A stretch of 64,000 nt of DNA from Allobosea sp. 47.2.35 (lineage in GTDB: Bacteria > Pseudomonadota > Alphaproteobacteria > Rhizobiales > Beijerinckiaceae), in NCBI RefSeq assembly GCF_024655635.1, contig NZ_JANLGI010000001.1, forward strand, positions 124,001 through 188,000, given 5' to 3'. The position numbers and the translations under genes are program-made. The notes under the pieces are model-generated. The model did not search any database and was not told the origin of the DNA. It saw only the letters and a list, made by a program, of their open reading frames with translations. Below, in pieces: positions 17,778-27,601 of this stretch. Position 1 is the first letter of the stretch. Each line of letters opens with the position of its first letter.

Positions 17778-18578
17778 ATGGCCCATTCCCTCAAGTCCGG
17801 CACCGCGAACGTGACGCCGCTTCGTGGTCCGAACCAGCCCGATCTCGATTCCGATATCGTCTGGGAGGCGCGCCGGGACCTTGCCGCGACCTTCCGGATG
17901 GCGGCGCGCTATGGCTTCGAGGAGGGCATCTGCAACCATTTCTCGGCGCTGGTGCCGGGCCATGACGACCTCTTCATCGTCAATCCCTATGGCTGGGCCT
18001 TCCGCGAACTGACCGCCTCGAAGCTCCTGATCTGCGGCTTCCACGGCAATGTCGTCTCGGGCGAGGGACAGCCGGAGGCGACGGCCTTCTACATCCATGC
18101 CCGCATCCACAAGAACATCCCGCGCGCCAAGGTCGCCTTCCATACGCATATGCCCTATGCGACGGCACTCTCGATGACCGAGGGCGATCCGCTGATCTTC
18201 GCCGGTCAGACGGCGCTGAAGTTCTACGGCCGCACCGTCGTCGACCGCGACTATAACGGTCTGGCGCTGGACGAGCGCGAGGGAGACCGCATCGCGGCAG
18301 CGGTCGGCGATGCCGATATCGTCTTCATGAAGCATCACGGCGTGATGGTGCTCGGGCCGAATATCGCCGAGGCCTGGGACGATCTCTATTATCTGGAGCG
18401 GGCCTGCGAGGTGCAGACGCTGGCGCTCTCGACGGGGCGGCAGGTCAAGCCGGTCAAGCCCGAAATCGCGGAAGCCGCCTATCGTCAGATGCGCGAGGGC
18501 GATCCGGAATCGGCGCGCCTGCATCTCGCCTCGATCCGCCGCCAGCTCGACGCGGAGGAGCCGGTCTATCGCGATTGA
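17778..18578 (+). CDS. class II aldolase/adducin family protein
   Basis: A 266-residue protein from ATG 17778 (CCGGAGATC upstream). It has the aldolase/adducin-head fold: EEGICNHFSALVPG near residue 50, FHTHMPYATALSM (metal-binding His pair) near 120 and MKHHGVMVLG near 190. Members are Zn-dependent sugar-phosphate aldolases, epimerases or decarboxylases; the substrate is not readable. It lies on the plus strand between pal and tolB, breaking the usual tolB-pal adjacency, so it is probably an insertion unrelated to Tol-Pal. Confidence 0.85.
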   Translation: MAHSLKSGTANVTPLRGPNQPDLDSDIVWEARRDLAATFRMAARYGFEEGICNHFSALVPGHDDLFIVNPYGWAFRELTASKLLICGFHGNVVSGEGQPEATAFYIHARIHKNIPRAKVAFHTHMPYATALSMTEGDPLIFAGQTALKFYGRTVVDRDYNGLALDEREGDRIAAAVGDADIVFMKHHGVMVLGPNIAEAWDDLYYLERACEVQTLALSTGRQVKPVKPEIAEAAYRQMREGDPESARLHLASIRRQLDAEEPVYRD

Positions 18579-18600
18579 GCCGGCAGGATCGCCAAAGAAA

Positions 18601-18626
18601 AAGCCGCCCGGAATGTCGGGCGGCTT
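18601..18626 (-). terminator. terminator after tolB
   Basis: Stem AAGCCGCCCG / CGGGCGGCTT around GAATGT, followed on the minus strand by TTTTTCTTT. It lies about 35 bp past the tolB stop and ends the tolQRAB transcript. Confidence 0.85.
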
Positions 18627-18659
18627 CGAAGAGGATGTGGCTGACGAGCGCCTTGCGCC

Positions 18660-20006
18660 TCAGCGCTGGCCGCTGAGCAGCGGCGACCAGGTCGGGTCGG
18701 AAGCGAAGGCCGGGGTCGGCACGGGCACTTCGACGCGGCCGGTGATGTCGACCATATAGAGCTTGCCGCCGGACTGGCCGCCCGGATCGCGGAAGAACAT
18801 GATGTACTGGCCGTTCGGCGCCCAGTTTGGGGCTTCGTTGTGGAAGCCCTCGGTCAGGATGCGCTCGCCCGAGCCGTCCGGCCGCATCACGCCGATGGCG
18901 AATCCGCCGCCGCCCTGGCGGGTGAAGGCGATGAGGTCGCCGCGCGGCGACCAGGACGGCTGCGAATAGCGGCCCTGGCCGAAGGAGATGCGCTGCCCCT
19001 CGCCACCGCCAGCGCCCATCACATAAAGCTGCTGCTGGCCGCCGCGATCGCTTTCGAAGACGATGCGCGAGCCGTCCGGCGCATAGGAAGGCGAGGTGTC
19101 GATCGCTGCCGTCGAGGTCAGGCGCGTCGTCGAGCGCGAGCCGATATCGATGGCGTAGAGATTGGCGTTGCCGCCCTGCTGGAGCGAGAGCACGACGCGC
19201 TGGCCGTTGGGCGCAAAGCGCGGGCTCGAGCTCATGTCGGGGAAGTTGCCGACGATCTGGCGCTGGCCGGTCTCGATGTTCAGGACCTGCACGCGCGGCT
19301 GCTCGCCCAGGCGCTGGGTCATGAAGGTCACGTCCTGCGAGACCGGCGAATAGCGCGGCGTTACCACCGAGGTGTCGCCATTGGTGAGGTAGCGCACATT
19401 GGCGCCGTCCTGGTCCATGATGGCGAGGCGCTTGCGGCGGGTTTCCTTCGGGCCGGATTCGTCGACGAAGACGACGCGGGTGTCGAAGAAGCCGCCGAGG
19501 CCGGTGACCTTCGAGAAGATCGCGTCCGAGATGATGTGGCCGACGCGGCGGGCATTGCTCGGGTCGGTGAAGTACTGCTGGCCGTCGGTCTGCGTGCCGG
19601 TGGCGACGTCCCAGAGCCGGAACTCGGCGCGGATGCGGCCGGCTTCGCGCGCGACGCGGCCGGTGACGAGGGCCTGTACGCCCGCCGCCTTCCAGGCGTC
19701 GAAACGCGGAGCGGCATCGAAGGGCGGGTTCGCTTCCGGGAAGCGGCCCTTGTCGACGGGCGTGAAGTAGCCGCAGCGCTTCAGGTTGTTGGTGATGACG
19801 CCGGAGACGAGCACGCCGCCCTCGCCGCCGAAATCGGCGATGGCGATCGGCATCGGCTGGAAGGCGCCGCCGCGCAGGTCGATGACGAGTTCGGCCTTGG
19901 CCGCGGCGGGCACGAGCAGCGCCGCGCCGGCGGTGGCGAGGAGGCGGCGGCGCGTCGGCGCTGCCGCGAGGAAGGGGAGGGGGGTACGGTCGATCATCGG
20001 GGTCAC
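18660..20006 (-). CDS. tolB: Tol-Pal system translocation protein TolB
   Basis: A periplasmic beta-propeller protein, 448 residues from GTG 20006. This start overlaps the tolA stop as GTGA and has AGGGA six bases upstream; an ATG three codons later (19997) is the alternative. The signal region [21 protein letters not shown] resembles a twin-arginine signal. The N-terminal domain follows, then repeated propeller blades ([69 protein letters not shown]). It links Pal to TolA in the envelope-constricting Tol-Pal machine. Confidence 0.95.
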   Translation of the reverse strand: MTPMIDRTPLPFLAAAPTRRRLLATAGAALLVPAAAKAELVIDLRGGAFQPMPIAIADFGGEGGVLVSGVITNNLKRCGYFTPVDKGRFPEANPPFDAAPRFDAWKAAGVQALVTGRVAREAGRIRAEFRLWDVATGTQTDGQQYFTDPSNARRVGHIISDAIFSKVTGLGGFFDTRVVFVDESGPKETRRKRLAIMDQDGANVRYLTNGDTSVVTPRYSPVSQDVTFMTQRLGEQPRVQVLNIETGQRQIVGNFPDMSSSPRFAPNGQRVVLSLQQGGNANLYAIDIGSRSTTRLTSTAAIDTSPSYAPDGSRIVFESDRGGQQQLYVMGAGGGEGQRISFGQGRYSQPSWSPRGDLIAFTRQGGGGFAIGVMRPDGSGERILTEGFHNEAPNWAPNGQYIMFFRDPGGQSGGKLYMVDITGRVEVPVPTPAFASDPTWSPLLSGQR

Positions 20007-21211
20007 ATGACGTCCCTGGCGTCGAAATTGACGACGACATCGCGCCAGTCGTCGTAATAGGAGGCGAACTGAGCCGGGATGCGCAAGGGCGCGCAGCGGC
20101 GGGTGGCGGTCAGCGCCGAATCGGCGGCGACGCGGAAGAGCGGGTCCGCGGAGGAGTTGATCACGCCAGGCTGGCCGATGAGCGAGCCGTCCGTGTTCAG
20201 CTTCATCCGCACGGACGGCACGACATTGCCGCTGCCATGGGCGTTGGCGAGCGCGATCGGCACGTTCCAGCACTTCAGGAGCTGATCCTGGATGATGCCG
20301 ATGAGCTGGGCCCGGAGCGAGGGGCTGAGCTTCTGCGAAGAGCCACGCTCGGTGCCCAGCGAGGCCGTGCGGTTGACCTGCGGCGCCGAGGAGCCCGAGG
20401 ACTGCGCCTTCTCCTTCGACTGAAGCAGCTTGGCGATGTCGCTGGCGTTGAAGTTCTTGGCGATCTCCGCCTCCTTCTTCGCCTTGGCCTCGGCTTCCTG
20501 CTTGGCCTTCACTTCGGCTGCGATCTTGGCTTTCTGCTCGGCCTCGGCCTTCGCCTTGGCGGCAGCCTCCGCCTTTTCCTTCGCGGCTTTCTCCGCTTCC
20601 GCCTTGGCGACAGCTTCTGCCTTGGCCTTCGCATCAGCGGCGCGCTTGGCGGCCTGGGCATCGGCTTCCGCCTTGGCCTTGGCGGCGGCCTTCGCCTCCT
20701 CCTCGGCCTTCTTCGCCTTGGAGGCGAGCTCGGCCTCCTCGGCGAGCTTGGCCAATTCCTCGCGCTTCTGCTCGGCCTCGCGGGCGGCGGCGGCCTCGCT
20801 CTTCTGCGGCGGCTGCTTGGCGGGCTCGGGCTGCTTGGCTTCGGGCTTCGGCGGCTCCGTCGGGCGGGCCGGCGGCGGGGGCGTCGTGGCGTTGTTCTCG
20901 GCGGTCTTCAATTCGGGCGGGCGCGAGGGCGGGGCCGGCGTATCGGCCTTGGCCTCGCCTGCCTCTTTGCGCTCGACCGTTTCGGACTGGCGCTCGGCGC
21001 GTGGGGTCGGCTGGGCCTGGACCTTCTCGGCGCTGCGCTCGCCGCGCGTGACCTGGTTCAGCGCGCTGGGGTCGATCACCTCGACGGCGATCGCCTCCTC
21101 GTTATCCGGCAGCGGCGCAGGCGACGAGAACGCCAGCAGCCCCGCGACGAGGAACGTCGCGTGGCCGAGCGCCGACACCAGCATGCCAGGTTCGGAGGTC
21201 GAAAGCTTCAC
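20003..21211 (-). CDS. tolA: Tol-Pal system inner-membrane linker TolA
   Basis: A 402-residue protein with one N-terminal membrane helix (about 12-30, [20 protein letters not shown]), a Pro-rich region, then a long Ala/Lys/Glu helix at about 135-265 that spans the periplasm, and a C-terminal TolA/TonB-like domain ([21 protein letters not shown] onward). The helix is strongly repetitive at DNA level, with many GCC/AAG/GAG codons. It works with TolQ/TolR and contacts TolB/Pal. Overlaps tolB by four bases. Confidence 0.93.
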   Translation of the reverse strand: MKLSTSEPGMLVSALGHATFLVAGLLAFSSPAPLPDNEEAIAVEVIDPSALNQVTRGERSAEKVQAQPTPRAERQSETVERKEAGEAKADTPAPPSRPPELKTAENNATTPPPPARPTEPPKPEAKQPEPAKQPPQKSEAAAAREAEQKREELAKLAEEAELASKAKKAEEEAKAAAKAKAEADAQAAKRAADAKAKAEAVAKAEAEKAAKEKAEAAAKAKAEAEQKAKIAAEVKAKQEAEAKAKKEAEIAKNFNASDIAKLLQSKEKAQSSGSSAPQVNRTASLGTERGSSQKLSPSLRAQLIGIIQDQLLKCWNVPIALANAHGSGNVVPSVRMKLNTDGSLIGQPGVINSSADPLFRVAADSALTATRRCAPLRIPAQFASYYDDWRDVVVNFDARDVM

Positions 21212-21245
21212 GCCCTTAACGTCCTTACTCTCTAACTCTCAGCTC

Positions 21246-21695
21246 TCAGCGGCTCGGCTCGGTGACGAGCGCGACCCGCTTGAAGCCGGCGGCGGTGATG
21301 GTCGACATCACCGAGGCGACACGGCCGTAATCGACCTGCTTGTCGCCGCGAACATAGACGCGCTCGTCGAAGCCCTGCTTGGCCAGGCCCTGGAGCTTGG
21401 CGACGAGGTCGGGCTCGAGCGTCGGCTCGTCCTGCAGGAAGATCTGGCCCTTGCTGTCGATGGCGATGGTCAGCGGCTTCTGGTCGACATTGATCGGCTT
21501 GGCGCCGGTCTGCGGCAGGTCGAGCGGGACGCCGGTCGCGATCAGCGGCGCGGCGACCATGAAGATGATGAGCAACACCAGCATGACGTCGATGAACGGC
21601 GTCATGTTGATCTCGGCGATGGCGCCGTGGCGGCGTCCGCGCCGGCCCCGGCGGCCGGAACCGCCCTTTGCGCCTGAAGCGGCTGACATACCCAT
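21246..21695 (-). CDS. tolR: Tol-Pal system protein TolR
   Basis: A 149-residue ExbD/TolR-type protein with one membrane helix (about 33-53; INMTPFIDVMLVLLIIFMVA) whose Asp in PFIDVMLVLL is the conserved proton-pathway residue, and a periplasmic domain (VYVRGDKQVDYGRVASVMSTI). The N-terminus is rich in Gly/Arg. It lies 11 bp after tolQ. Confidence 0.95.
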   Translation of the reverse strand: MGMSAASGAKGGSGRRGRRGRRHGAIAEINMTPFIDVMLVLLIIFMVAAPLIATGVPLDLPQTGAKPINVDQKPLTIAIDSKGQIFLQDEPTLEPDLVAKLQGLAKQGFDERVYVRGDKQVDYGRVASVMSTITAAGFKRVALVTEPSR

Positions 21696-21706
21696 CGGTC
21701 AGCTCC

Positions 21707-22417
<711 letters not shown>

Positions 22418-22888
22418 CCTGTCATCCTTCTCACCCAGGCGGTACGGCCGATGCTGGACTCCACTGGCTCCAGCCCCGGCCCAAACCCCGCCGCTTGCGT
22501 CGCGGGAGACCCACGCCGCCGCCCGATCCGCGATCCGGGGAAATGCCGTATCCCTCCAATCGCGCGTGAATCCGGCGAAAGATGGGCCGAAACTGGGTTT
22601 CCCACGGAACGCATGCTCCAGAGCGAGTTAAGCATCCGGCAAGGTTAATGTGGGGTATACGCCGGAGATGCGGCGTGAGGCGCGGCGGCGAAAAAGCTGC
22701 GGGCGCCCGCCGAACGCTCTCTCGAGCCTTTGGGCTCCACCGAGGCCGTGCGTTCCCTGCCGAGGCCGAGCCGGAAGAATCTGGCTGAAACCGTCTGCGG
22801 AAAGGTCTAGGAATCCCTGCGCTGTGGTCATCCGCGGCACGATGCCAGACTTGAACCGAAACTGCTTTTTTGAGTGGAGAGGTTTCCT
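22418..22888. other. 471-bp intergenic region between tolQ and a lipoprotein gene
   Basis: Must contain the divergent promoters of tolQ (minus) and the lipoprotein (plus). Short open frames on both strands (for example 22650-22910 plus) lack a plausible start signal and family similarity. I see no RNA gene, long repeat or mobile remnant. Confidence 0.4.
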
Positions 22889-23470
22889 ATGTCGAAGCGT
22901 ATTGGTCTGATTGTTGCCATATCGCTCGCAGCGGCTGTCGCCGGTTGCGCCACCTCGCCAGAGATCACGACACGTACCGTCATTGTTGCCGGCGTGGGGC
23001 CGGTCGAGATCGAGCGACTCAATGTCCGGGTTGTCTCGGTCGACGCACCTAATCGTAGCGTCCTGGTCGAGCAGCGCGGCTTGCGCTGGCTGGTCCATGT
23101 TCCTCCTGTCTTTGGTAATCTCGAGAATGTCCGCGAAGGCGACATGGTCGAGATCAACCGCGTCGAGGGCGTCGTTGTCGAGGTTCGACCCAACAGGCGG
23201 GGCTCCAAGCCCGGCATCACCTATACCGAGACGGCGAGCACTCCAGCCTTCCAGAACCTGCCGGAGCGGTTCGTCACGCGTTCGCTGACATTGACCGCGC
23301 GCTTCGAGAGCTTCGATACCGCCAACAGCACCGTCAATTATGTGGGGCCGCTCGGACCCCGCACGCTCACCGTGGCCGACCCGGCCGTGAAGGAGCGGCT
23401 GCGGCGGTTCCGGCGCGGGGACATGGTCGATCTCTCCTTCGAAGAGGCGTTCTATATCGTGCTGCGATAG
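22889..23470 (+). CDS. predicted lipoprotein, unknown function
   Basis: A 193-residue protein from ATG 22889 with GGAGAGG six bases upstream. The signal peptide ends in AVAGC, a lipobox, so it should be lipidated. The mature part is beta-rich and seems to hold two similar halves (VRVVSVDAPNRSVLVEQ... and ARFESFDTANSTVNYVGP...), each followed by a V/R-x-GD-V element (VREGDMVEI; FRRGDMVDL). That suggests an internal duplication of a small beta domain. No family recognised. It has its own promoter region and no obvious operon partner. Confidence 0.75.
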   Translation: MSKRIGLIVAISLAAAVAGCATSPEITTRTVIVAGVGPVEIERLNVRVVSVDAPNRSVLVEQRGLRWLVHVPPVFGNLENVREGDMVEINRVEGVVVEVRPNRRGSKPGITYTETASTPAFQNLPERFVTRSLTLTARFESFDTANSTVNYVGPLGPRTLTVADPAVKERLRRFRRGDMVDLSFEEAFYIVLR

Positions 23471-23513
23471 GGCTCCGCTCGCATCGCGTCTGTTCGATTC
23501 TCCGAAACGCATA

Positions 23514-23539
23514 GCCCGCTCCGGCAGACCGGGGCGGGC
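23514..23539 (+). terminator. possible terminator after the lipoprotein gene
   Basis: An 11-bp stem (23514-23524 with 23529-23539, one G-U pair) around CAGA, 44 bp past the stop. No U-run follows, so termination is uncertain. Confidence 0.4.
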
Positions 23540-23669
23540 ATCAATTGCGGCGCACCATGTTGCTGCTGCCGGGTGGAGATTAGGCACTAGCCGAGCGGCG
23601 ATCCGTTTCATTCAAAACTTAAAAGCAGAAACGTATGAGCCGGTAGCAGTCTTCGCAAAAACAATGCTC

Positions 23670-23698
23670 TTGACAGAAATTTTCAATTTGCAGATCTG
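23670..23698 (+). promoter_or_regulatory. possible promoter of the BtrH-like gene
   Basis: TTGACA at 23670-23675 in an AT-rich stretch unusual for this window; the expected -10 position about 17 bp later is poorly conserved. Tentative. Confidence 0.3.
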
Positions 23699-23733
23699 TG
23701 CTGGCCTTCAGGACAGGAAGGCCAGTTAAAACC

Positions 23734-24669
23734 ATGAAATATTGCTCATATGTGGGCTCCGGCCCTTATTGCTACGCCAATTCATTTTCGATGATGTTCG
23801 GGGAGGCTTCGCTATCGCCCGCCGTCATTGAGTTCGCGACGGGAAGTCCTTTCGGCATGCAGTTGCATGGCGGGGCGATGCCGTTCTTCGACCCCTATGG
23901 CTGGACACCGGAAGCGGGTTTCGAGGATGCGCTTGCCGCCATGGGCTGGAGCTCCGCCGTGATGCGAGGGGGCAGCGAAGCAGAGGCGCTTTCCCGGCTC
24001 GTGGATGCACTTGCCGCAGGACCAGTCTGGGCCGGCCCGCTCGAAATGGGTCATCTGCGACATCAGCCGGGCATGCACGGAGCGATCGGGGCCGATCACT
24101 ACGTTGTCGGGCTCGCCCTGCGCGACGGCATGATCGAGATGCACGATCCGCAGGGCTATCCGCATGCAACCCTGCCGCTTGCCGATTTCATGGCGGCGTG
24201 GCGCGGTGAGACGGTGGATTACGGCGAGCCCTACACGATGCGGACGGGTTTCCAGCGCGTCGAGACCGTGCCGGAGGACGAGGCGATCCGGCGAGCGCTT
24301 TCCGCCGGCATTCGCTGGCTCGCCATGGATCGGGATATGCAGCCGCAGGCGGGGACGCTCGGCAACGAAGCGGCGGCGCTCGCCTTGGCGGAGCGGGTTG
24401 CGGCCGGCTGCGACGACGACCTCAGGGGGCACCTCATCCACTTCGCGGTGCGCGTCGGCGCGCGGCGGGCTGCCGATGCCGCGCGCTGCCTGACACGGAT
24501 CGGGCTCGATGAAGCTGCCGGGATCATGGGGCGCCAGGCGCAATTGATCGGCGCCTTGCAACATCCGCTGGTCGCCCGGGATGACGCTACGGCGGCGGCT
24601 CATTTGAGGGCGCTGGCGCCGACCTATCGCGAATTGCTTGCGGTGCTGGAGCCCGTCGTCGTTTCATAG
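23734..24669 (+). CDS. BtrH-N/C39-like papain-fold protein, unknown substrate
   Basis: A 311-residue protein. ATG 23734 is the likely start; a GTG at 23698 would add 12 residues. The N-terminal half looks like the butirosin-H N-terminal/C39-peptidase fold, with a possible catalytic Cys13 in GPYCYANSFSMMFG, His122 in GADHYVVGL and Asp138 in MHDPQG. The C-terminal 120 residues are helical and Ala-rich. BtrH-type proteins transfer an acyl group from a carrier protein; C39 proteins cleave peptides. No carrier protein or biosynthetic genes are nearby. It is isolated, with an AT-rich upstream region, which may indicate acquisition. Confidence 0.6.
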   Translation: MKYCSYVGSGPYCYANSFSMMFGEASLSPAVIEFATGSPFGMQLHGGAMPFFDPYGWTPEAGFEDALAAMGWSSAVMRGGSEAEALSRLVDALAAGPVWAGPLEMGHLRHQPGMHGAIGADHYVVGLALRDGMIEMHDPQGYPHATLPLADFMAAWRGETVDYGEPYTMRTGFQRVETVPEDEAIRRALSAGIRWLAMDRDMQPQAGTLGNEAAALALAERVAAGCDDDLRGHLIHFAVRVGARRAADAARCLTRIGLDEAAGIMGRQAQLIGALQHPLVARDDATAAAHLRALAPTYRELLAVLEPVVVS

Positions 24670-24686
24670 CGAGGCGACCGCCAGAC

Positions 24687-24719
24687 AAGAAAAAGCCCGC
24701 CCCGGTGAGGAGGCGGGCC
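24687..24719 (-). terminator. terminator after DUF2852 gene
   Basis: GC-rich stem AGCCCGCC / GGCGGGCC region with a loop of about 9-10 bases, followed on the minus strand by TTTTTCTTG. It is about 20-50 bp past the DUF2852 stop. Confidence 0.75.
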
Positions 24720-24740
24720 TGTCTTGGTCGAACCGGCGGT

Positions 24741-25202
24741 TCAGGCCGCGTCGGGCTGGGCCGGGGTGTTAGCCGGCGGGTTGTTGCGGCGCTCGGTCAT
24801 GAACTGATCGAACTCGGCCTTGTCGCGGGCCATGCGCAGGCGGCCCAGGAAGTCGTGGAACTCGCGCTGCTCATCCTCGAGCCGGCGCAGCGTCTCCTCG
24901 CGGTATTCGTCGAAGGCGCGGTTGCCGCTGGTCGGGCCGCCGCGGCCGCCCCAGCCACCGAAGCCGCCGCCGAAACGACCGTCGCGGCCGGCCATGCGCT
25001 CGCGCAGGCGCTCCATCTTGCCCTGCAGGCGGTTCATCCGGTGCTCATACCGGTCTCCGGCATATCCACAACCCATGCGTCCACTCCAGAAAAGAAAGAC
25101 CAGGGTCGCAAGACCCAACGGCCAGAACAGGATGAAGCCGAGAACCGCGAACGCGATCCAGGCACCCTTTCCATATTCGTCCAGCTTCTCGACGATCGGC
25201 AT
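24741..25202 (-). CDS. DUF2852 family membrane protein
   Basis: A 153-residue protein with one or two N-terminal membrane helices (about 13-40; AWIAFAVLGFILFWPLGLATLVFLFW), then a Gly/Arg-rich region and a charged helical C-terminus (NRAFDEYREETLRRLEDEQREFHDFLGRL). This matches DUF2852, widespread in Hyphomicrobiales, with no established role. A perfect palindrome 25 bp upstream of its start suggests regulation by a repressor, plausibly the TetR protein encoded just upstream. Confidence 0.8.
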   Translation of the reverse strand: MPIVEKLDEYGKGAWIAFAVLGFILFWPLGLATLVFLFWSGRMGCGYAGDRYEHRMNRLQGKMERLRERMAGRDGRFGGGFGGWGGRGGPTSGNRAFDEYREETLRRLEDEQREFHDFLGRLRMARDKAEFDQFMTERRNNPPANTPAQPDAA

Positions 25203-25226
25203 TGCTCCCTCACTGAGCCAGCGTGA

Positions 25227-25245
25227 ATGTAAATCACATTTACAT
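25227..25245. promoter_or_regulatory. palindromic operator ATGTAAA-N5-TTTACAT
   Basis: A perfect 7-bp inverted repeat with spacer TCACA, 25 bp upstream of the DUF2852 ATG and 51 bp past the TetR stop. Size (19 bp) and AT-rich half-sites suit a TetR-type dimer. It probably controls DUF2852. Confidence 0.65.
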
Positions 25246-25295
25246 AGATGCGCTCGACCCTGCCACTTGTCAAGAAGCCGGCCTACGGAAAAGAT

Positions 25296-25952
25296 TCAGC
25301 CGGGCGTGGCGGGGCCGTTGCGGCCGATGCCCAGGCCCTGGAGATAGATCAGCATGCCGGCCTCCAGCAGCTCGGCGGCCGACATCGGCAGGGGGCGCCG
25401 CCCGCCATCGGCGCGGCCGAACAAGGCGGCGACGCCGTGGGACATCGCCCAGACATGCAGGGCCATCATCAGGGCCGGCGGGCGCTTGCCCTGCGGGAGC
25501 TGCGCGATCAGCGCCTCGGAGGCCTGGCGCAGGCCGGCGAAGGCGCGGTCGGCGGCGGCGCGCAGTTCCGGGCTGGCATCGAGCGGCACGCCGGCCTCGA
25601 ACATCGCCGAGTAATAGGCCGGCTCGTCATGGGCGAAGGCGAGGTAGGCGCGCCCCAGCCGGTGGAAGGCGGTCTCGGGATCGGGCCGGCCCTGGTCCCA
25701 GGCGCGCGACAGGGCCGCCTCGAAAGCCTGGAAGCCGCGCGCGGCGACATCGGCCAGAAGCTCATCGCGATCGCGGAAATGGCGGTAGGGTGCGGCCGGG
25801 CTGACGCCGGCCATGCGGGCGGCCTCGGCGAAGGTGAAGCCGTTCGGACCCTTCTCGCCGATCAGTCCGAGCGCGGCCTTCACCAGCTCCTCCTTGAGGT
25901 TGCCATGGTGATAGCCGCGGGGTGTTTCGGGGCGGTCGCGCTTCCAGCTCAT
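25296..25952 (-). CDS. TetR/AcrR-family regulator with WHG (TetR_C_33) domain
   Basis: A 218-residue regulator with an N-terminal helix-turn-helix (LVKAALGLIGEKGPNGFTFAE, ARMAGVSPAAPYRHFRDRDEL, about 20-65) and a C-terminal domain of the WHG type, seen from RGYHHGNL at the start and ALHVWAMSHGVAALF near residue 170. It is followed on the same strand by DUF2852, with a palindrome between them that may be its binding site. Ligand unknown. Confidence 0.88.
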   Translation of the reverse strand: MSWKRDRPETPRGYHHGNLKEELVKAALGLIGEKGPNGFTFAEAARMAGVSPAAPYRHFRDRDELLADVAARGFQAFEAALSRAWDQGRPDPETAFHRLGRAYLAFAHDEPAYYSAMFEAGVPLDASPELRAAADRAFAGLRQASEALIAQLPQGKRPPALMMALHVWAMSHGVAALFGRADGGRRPLPMSAAELLEAGMLIYLQGLGIGRNGPATPG

Positions 25953-25992
25953 GTAAGGAGCGCTAACATGGGGGCGGGGGCTGCGTCGACTG

Positions 25993-26397
25993 TCAGTCGT
26001 CGAGCATCAGGCGCTTGCGCAAACCGTCAGGGATGCGCCGGGCGCGGCCACCGCCGACGCAGGCGACCTTGACCGCGGCGGTGATCAGCACCTCCTCGCC
26101 GCGCAGCACGCGCTGCTCAACGTCCATGGTGGCGCCGCGCGCCTCGACGGAGCGGGTCTCGACCGTCAGCAGGTCGTCCATCACGGCGGGGCGCAGGAAG
26201 TCGATCGTCATCTTGCGCACGGCGAAGCCCAGCGCCGTCTCGCCGTCGAAGAGCTCGCGTTGCTCGACGCCGAGCGCGCGGATCAGTTCCGTGCGGCCGC
26301 GCTCCATGAAGCGCAGATAGGAGGCGTGGTAGACGACGCCGGAGAAATCGGTGTCCTCGTAATAGACGCGGACCTCGATGCGATGGACCCTGCTCAT
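25993..26397 (-). CDS. ybgC: tol-pal-associated acyl-CoA thioesterase YbgC
   Basis: A 134-residue hotdog-fold thioesterase with the YbgC signature at residues 10-35 (VRVYYEDTDFSGVVYHASYL, including the catalytic Asp) and FMERGRTELI. It hydrolyses acyl-CoA or acyl-ACP thioesters in the cytoplasm, possibly linked to phospholipid metabolism at the division site. It normally sits directly before tolQ; here TetR, DUF2852, the BtrH-like and lipoprotein genes lie between. Confidence 0.92.
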   Translation of the reverse strand: MSRVHRIEVRVYYEDTDFSGVVYHASYLRFMERGRTELIRALGVEQRELFDGETALGFAVRKMTIDFLRPAVMDDLLTVETRSVEARGATMDVEQRVLRGEEVLITAAVKVACVGGGRARRIPDGLRKRLMLDD

Positions 26398-26524
26398 GGC
26401 GCTCCGGAGCGGTTCAGAATGGTTGCGGCTGCCATAAACCAGGAGAGGCGGCTTCGGAAAGGCTGGAACTGCTCTGCCGGAGCGGCGTTCCCGATTGCGT
26501 GATCACAACAAGGGAGGATCTGTC

Positions 26525-27037
26525 ATGGCGCAATCCAGCAAGGCGACCGCGAGGCTGCTCGACAAGGCGGAGGCCGATCTCGTCGCCAGCACCCATCGCA
26601 GTGCGATCGGAGCTCTTCCGGATGACGCGTTGCGCGATCTGGCCAGCAAGCTGCGCGAACGCCGCGACAAGGCCCGTGACGGCGCGCGGCGCCAGAAGCG
26701 CGAGATGCGCGGCAAGGCCGAGCCGAAGGGCGCCAGGGCGGCGACCGACAATACCGGCACCAAGGCGAAGGCCGATGCGCTGACGGCGGCGCTGAAGCGC
26801 GTCGGCGCCGAGCGCACGCGGCGGGAGGAGAAGGCCAAGCTGCCGAGCCAGCGCAGCCTCGCGCGCAAGGCCCTCGCCCTTAAGCAGCGCCAGCTCGCGG
26901 CCGAACGTCCTGCCAGCCGCACGGCCGGCAAGGGCATGCGGCCGGTCGAGAATCCGAAGGCGGCGAAATCGGGCGCGCTGAACGATGCCGGCGCGCGGCC
27001 GGCGATGATGCGTTCGAAGATCGCGCGGCAATCCTAA
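26525..27037 (+). CDS. basic, helix-rich protein of unknown function
   Basis: A 170-residue protein from ATG 26525 with GGAGGATC upstream, a strong ribosome site. It is highly charged, rich in Lys, Arg and Ala (KLRERRDKARDGARRQKREM; LARKALALKQRQLAAERPA), with no membrane segment or signal peptide, and is probably largely helical or disordered. Such composition fits a nucleic-acid- or ribosome-associated protein, but this is inference only. It lies alone on the plus strand between ybgC and the ruvB unit. Confidence 0.65.
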   Translation: MAQSSKATARLLDKAEADLVASTHRSAIGALPDDALRDLASKLRERRDKARDGARRQKREMRGKAEPKGARAATDNTGTKAKADALTAALKRVGAERTRREEKAKLPSQRSLARKALALKQRQLAAERPASRTAGKGMRPVENPKAAKSGALNDAGARPAMMRSKIARQS

Positions 27038-27061
27038 GACGGCATCAAGCCCTGCGAGCGC

Positions 27062-27601
27062 TCAGCGCTTGCAGGGCTTGTTCATGAAGGAGCCGCAGTC
27101 ATAGGGCTTCGACAGCTCGTCGCGCACCGAATAGGCCTTGCCTTCGAAGCTGTTGACGATGTCGTCGATGCGCCAGCCGCCATCCTCCCTGATCATCCGG
27201 AACTGGACGCCGACAGGTTTGCCGAAGCTGCGGAAGCTGGCGATCACGGTCGCCTTGCCCGCCGCGACGGGGATCGTGTCGAGGCTCAGCTTCTTCACCT
27301 CGCCGTCCTGGCCGTTGAGGAAAGGATCGGCGCCGATCTGGCCCATGTCGCCGCTCTCCTCCTGATAAAGGTCGTCACGGGCGAAGAGGGCGGCCAAGCT
27401 CTTGCTCATCAGCTTGTCGCGATGCGGCGGGCGCCAGGGCGACGGCGGGGTTCTGCCTTTCGCCGCGAGCATCCGGATCGTGATGGCGTAGGCCTCTTCG
27501 ACCGGGCCGCGGGGCATGTCGTCGCCGGCGCGGGCCGAGACCGCCACGAATGCGGGCAGGCCGATCATGGCGAGCGCGACCTTTCGCCAGTTCCGCTTCA
27601 C
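27062..27601 (-). CDS. exported protein, DUF3828-like
   Basis: A 179-residue protein with an N-terminal signal peptide ([20 protein letters not shown]). The mature part resembles DUF3828-type periplasmic proteins: [24 protein letters not shown], then a beta region [20 protein letters not shown] and [21 protein letters not shown]. Function unknown. Its ATG (27601) overlaps the ruvB stop as ATGA, so it is likely translated from the ruv transcript though unrelated in role. Confidence 0.7.
   Translation of the reverse strand: MKRNWRKVALAMIGLPAFVAVSARAGDDMPRGPVEEAYAITIRMLAAKGRTPPSPWRPPHRDKLMSKSLAALFARDDLYQEESGDMGQIGADPFLNGQDGEVKKLSLDTIPVAAGKATVIASFRSFGKPVGVQFRMIREDGGWRIDDIVNSFEGKAYSVRDELSKPYDCGSFMNKPCKR

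Noticed and set aside
20430-21000. Tandem repeat array inside tolA
   Set aside because: The repetitive Ala/Lys/Glu codons encode the long helical domain normal for TolA; not a separate repeat element.
22628-23611. 327-codon minus-strand frame opposite the lipoprotein gene
   Set aside because: It covers the tolQ/lipoprotein gap and is antisense to the lipoprotein, which has a clear signal peptide and ribosome site. The part in the gap has no start signal or recognised family.
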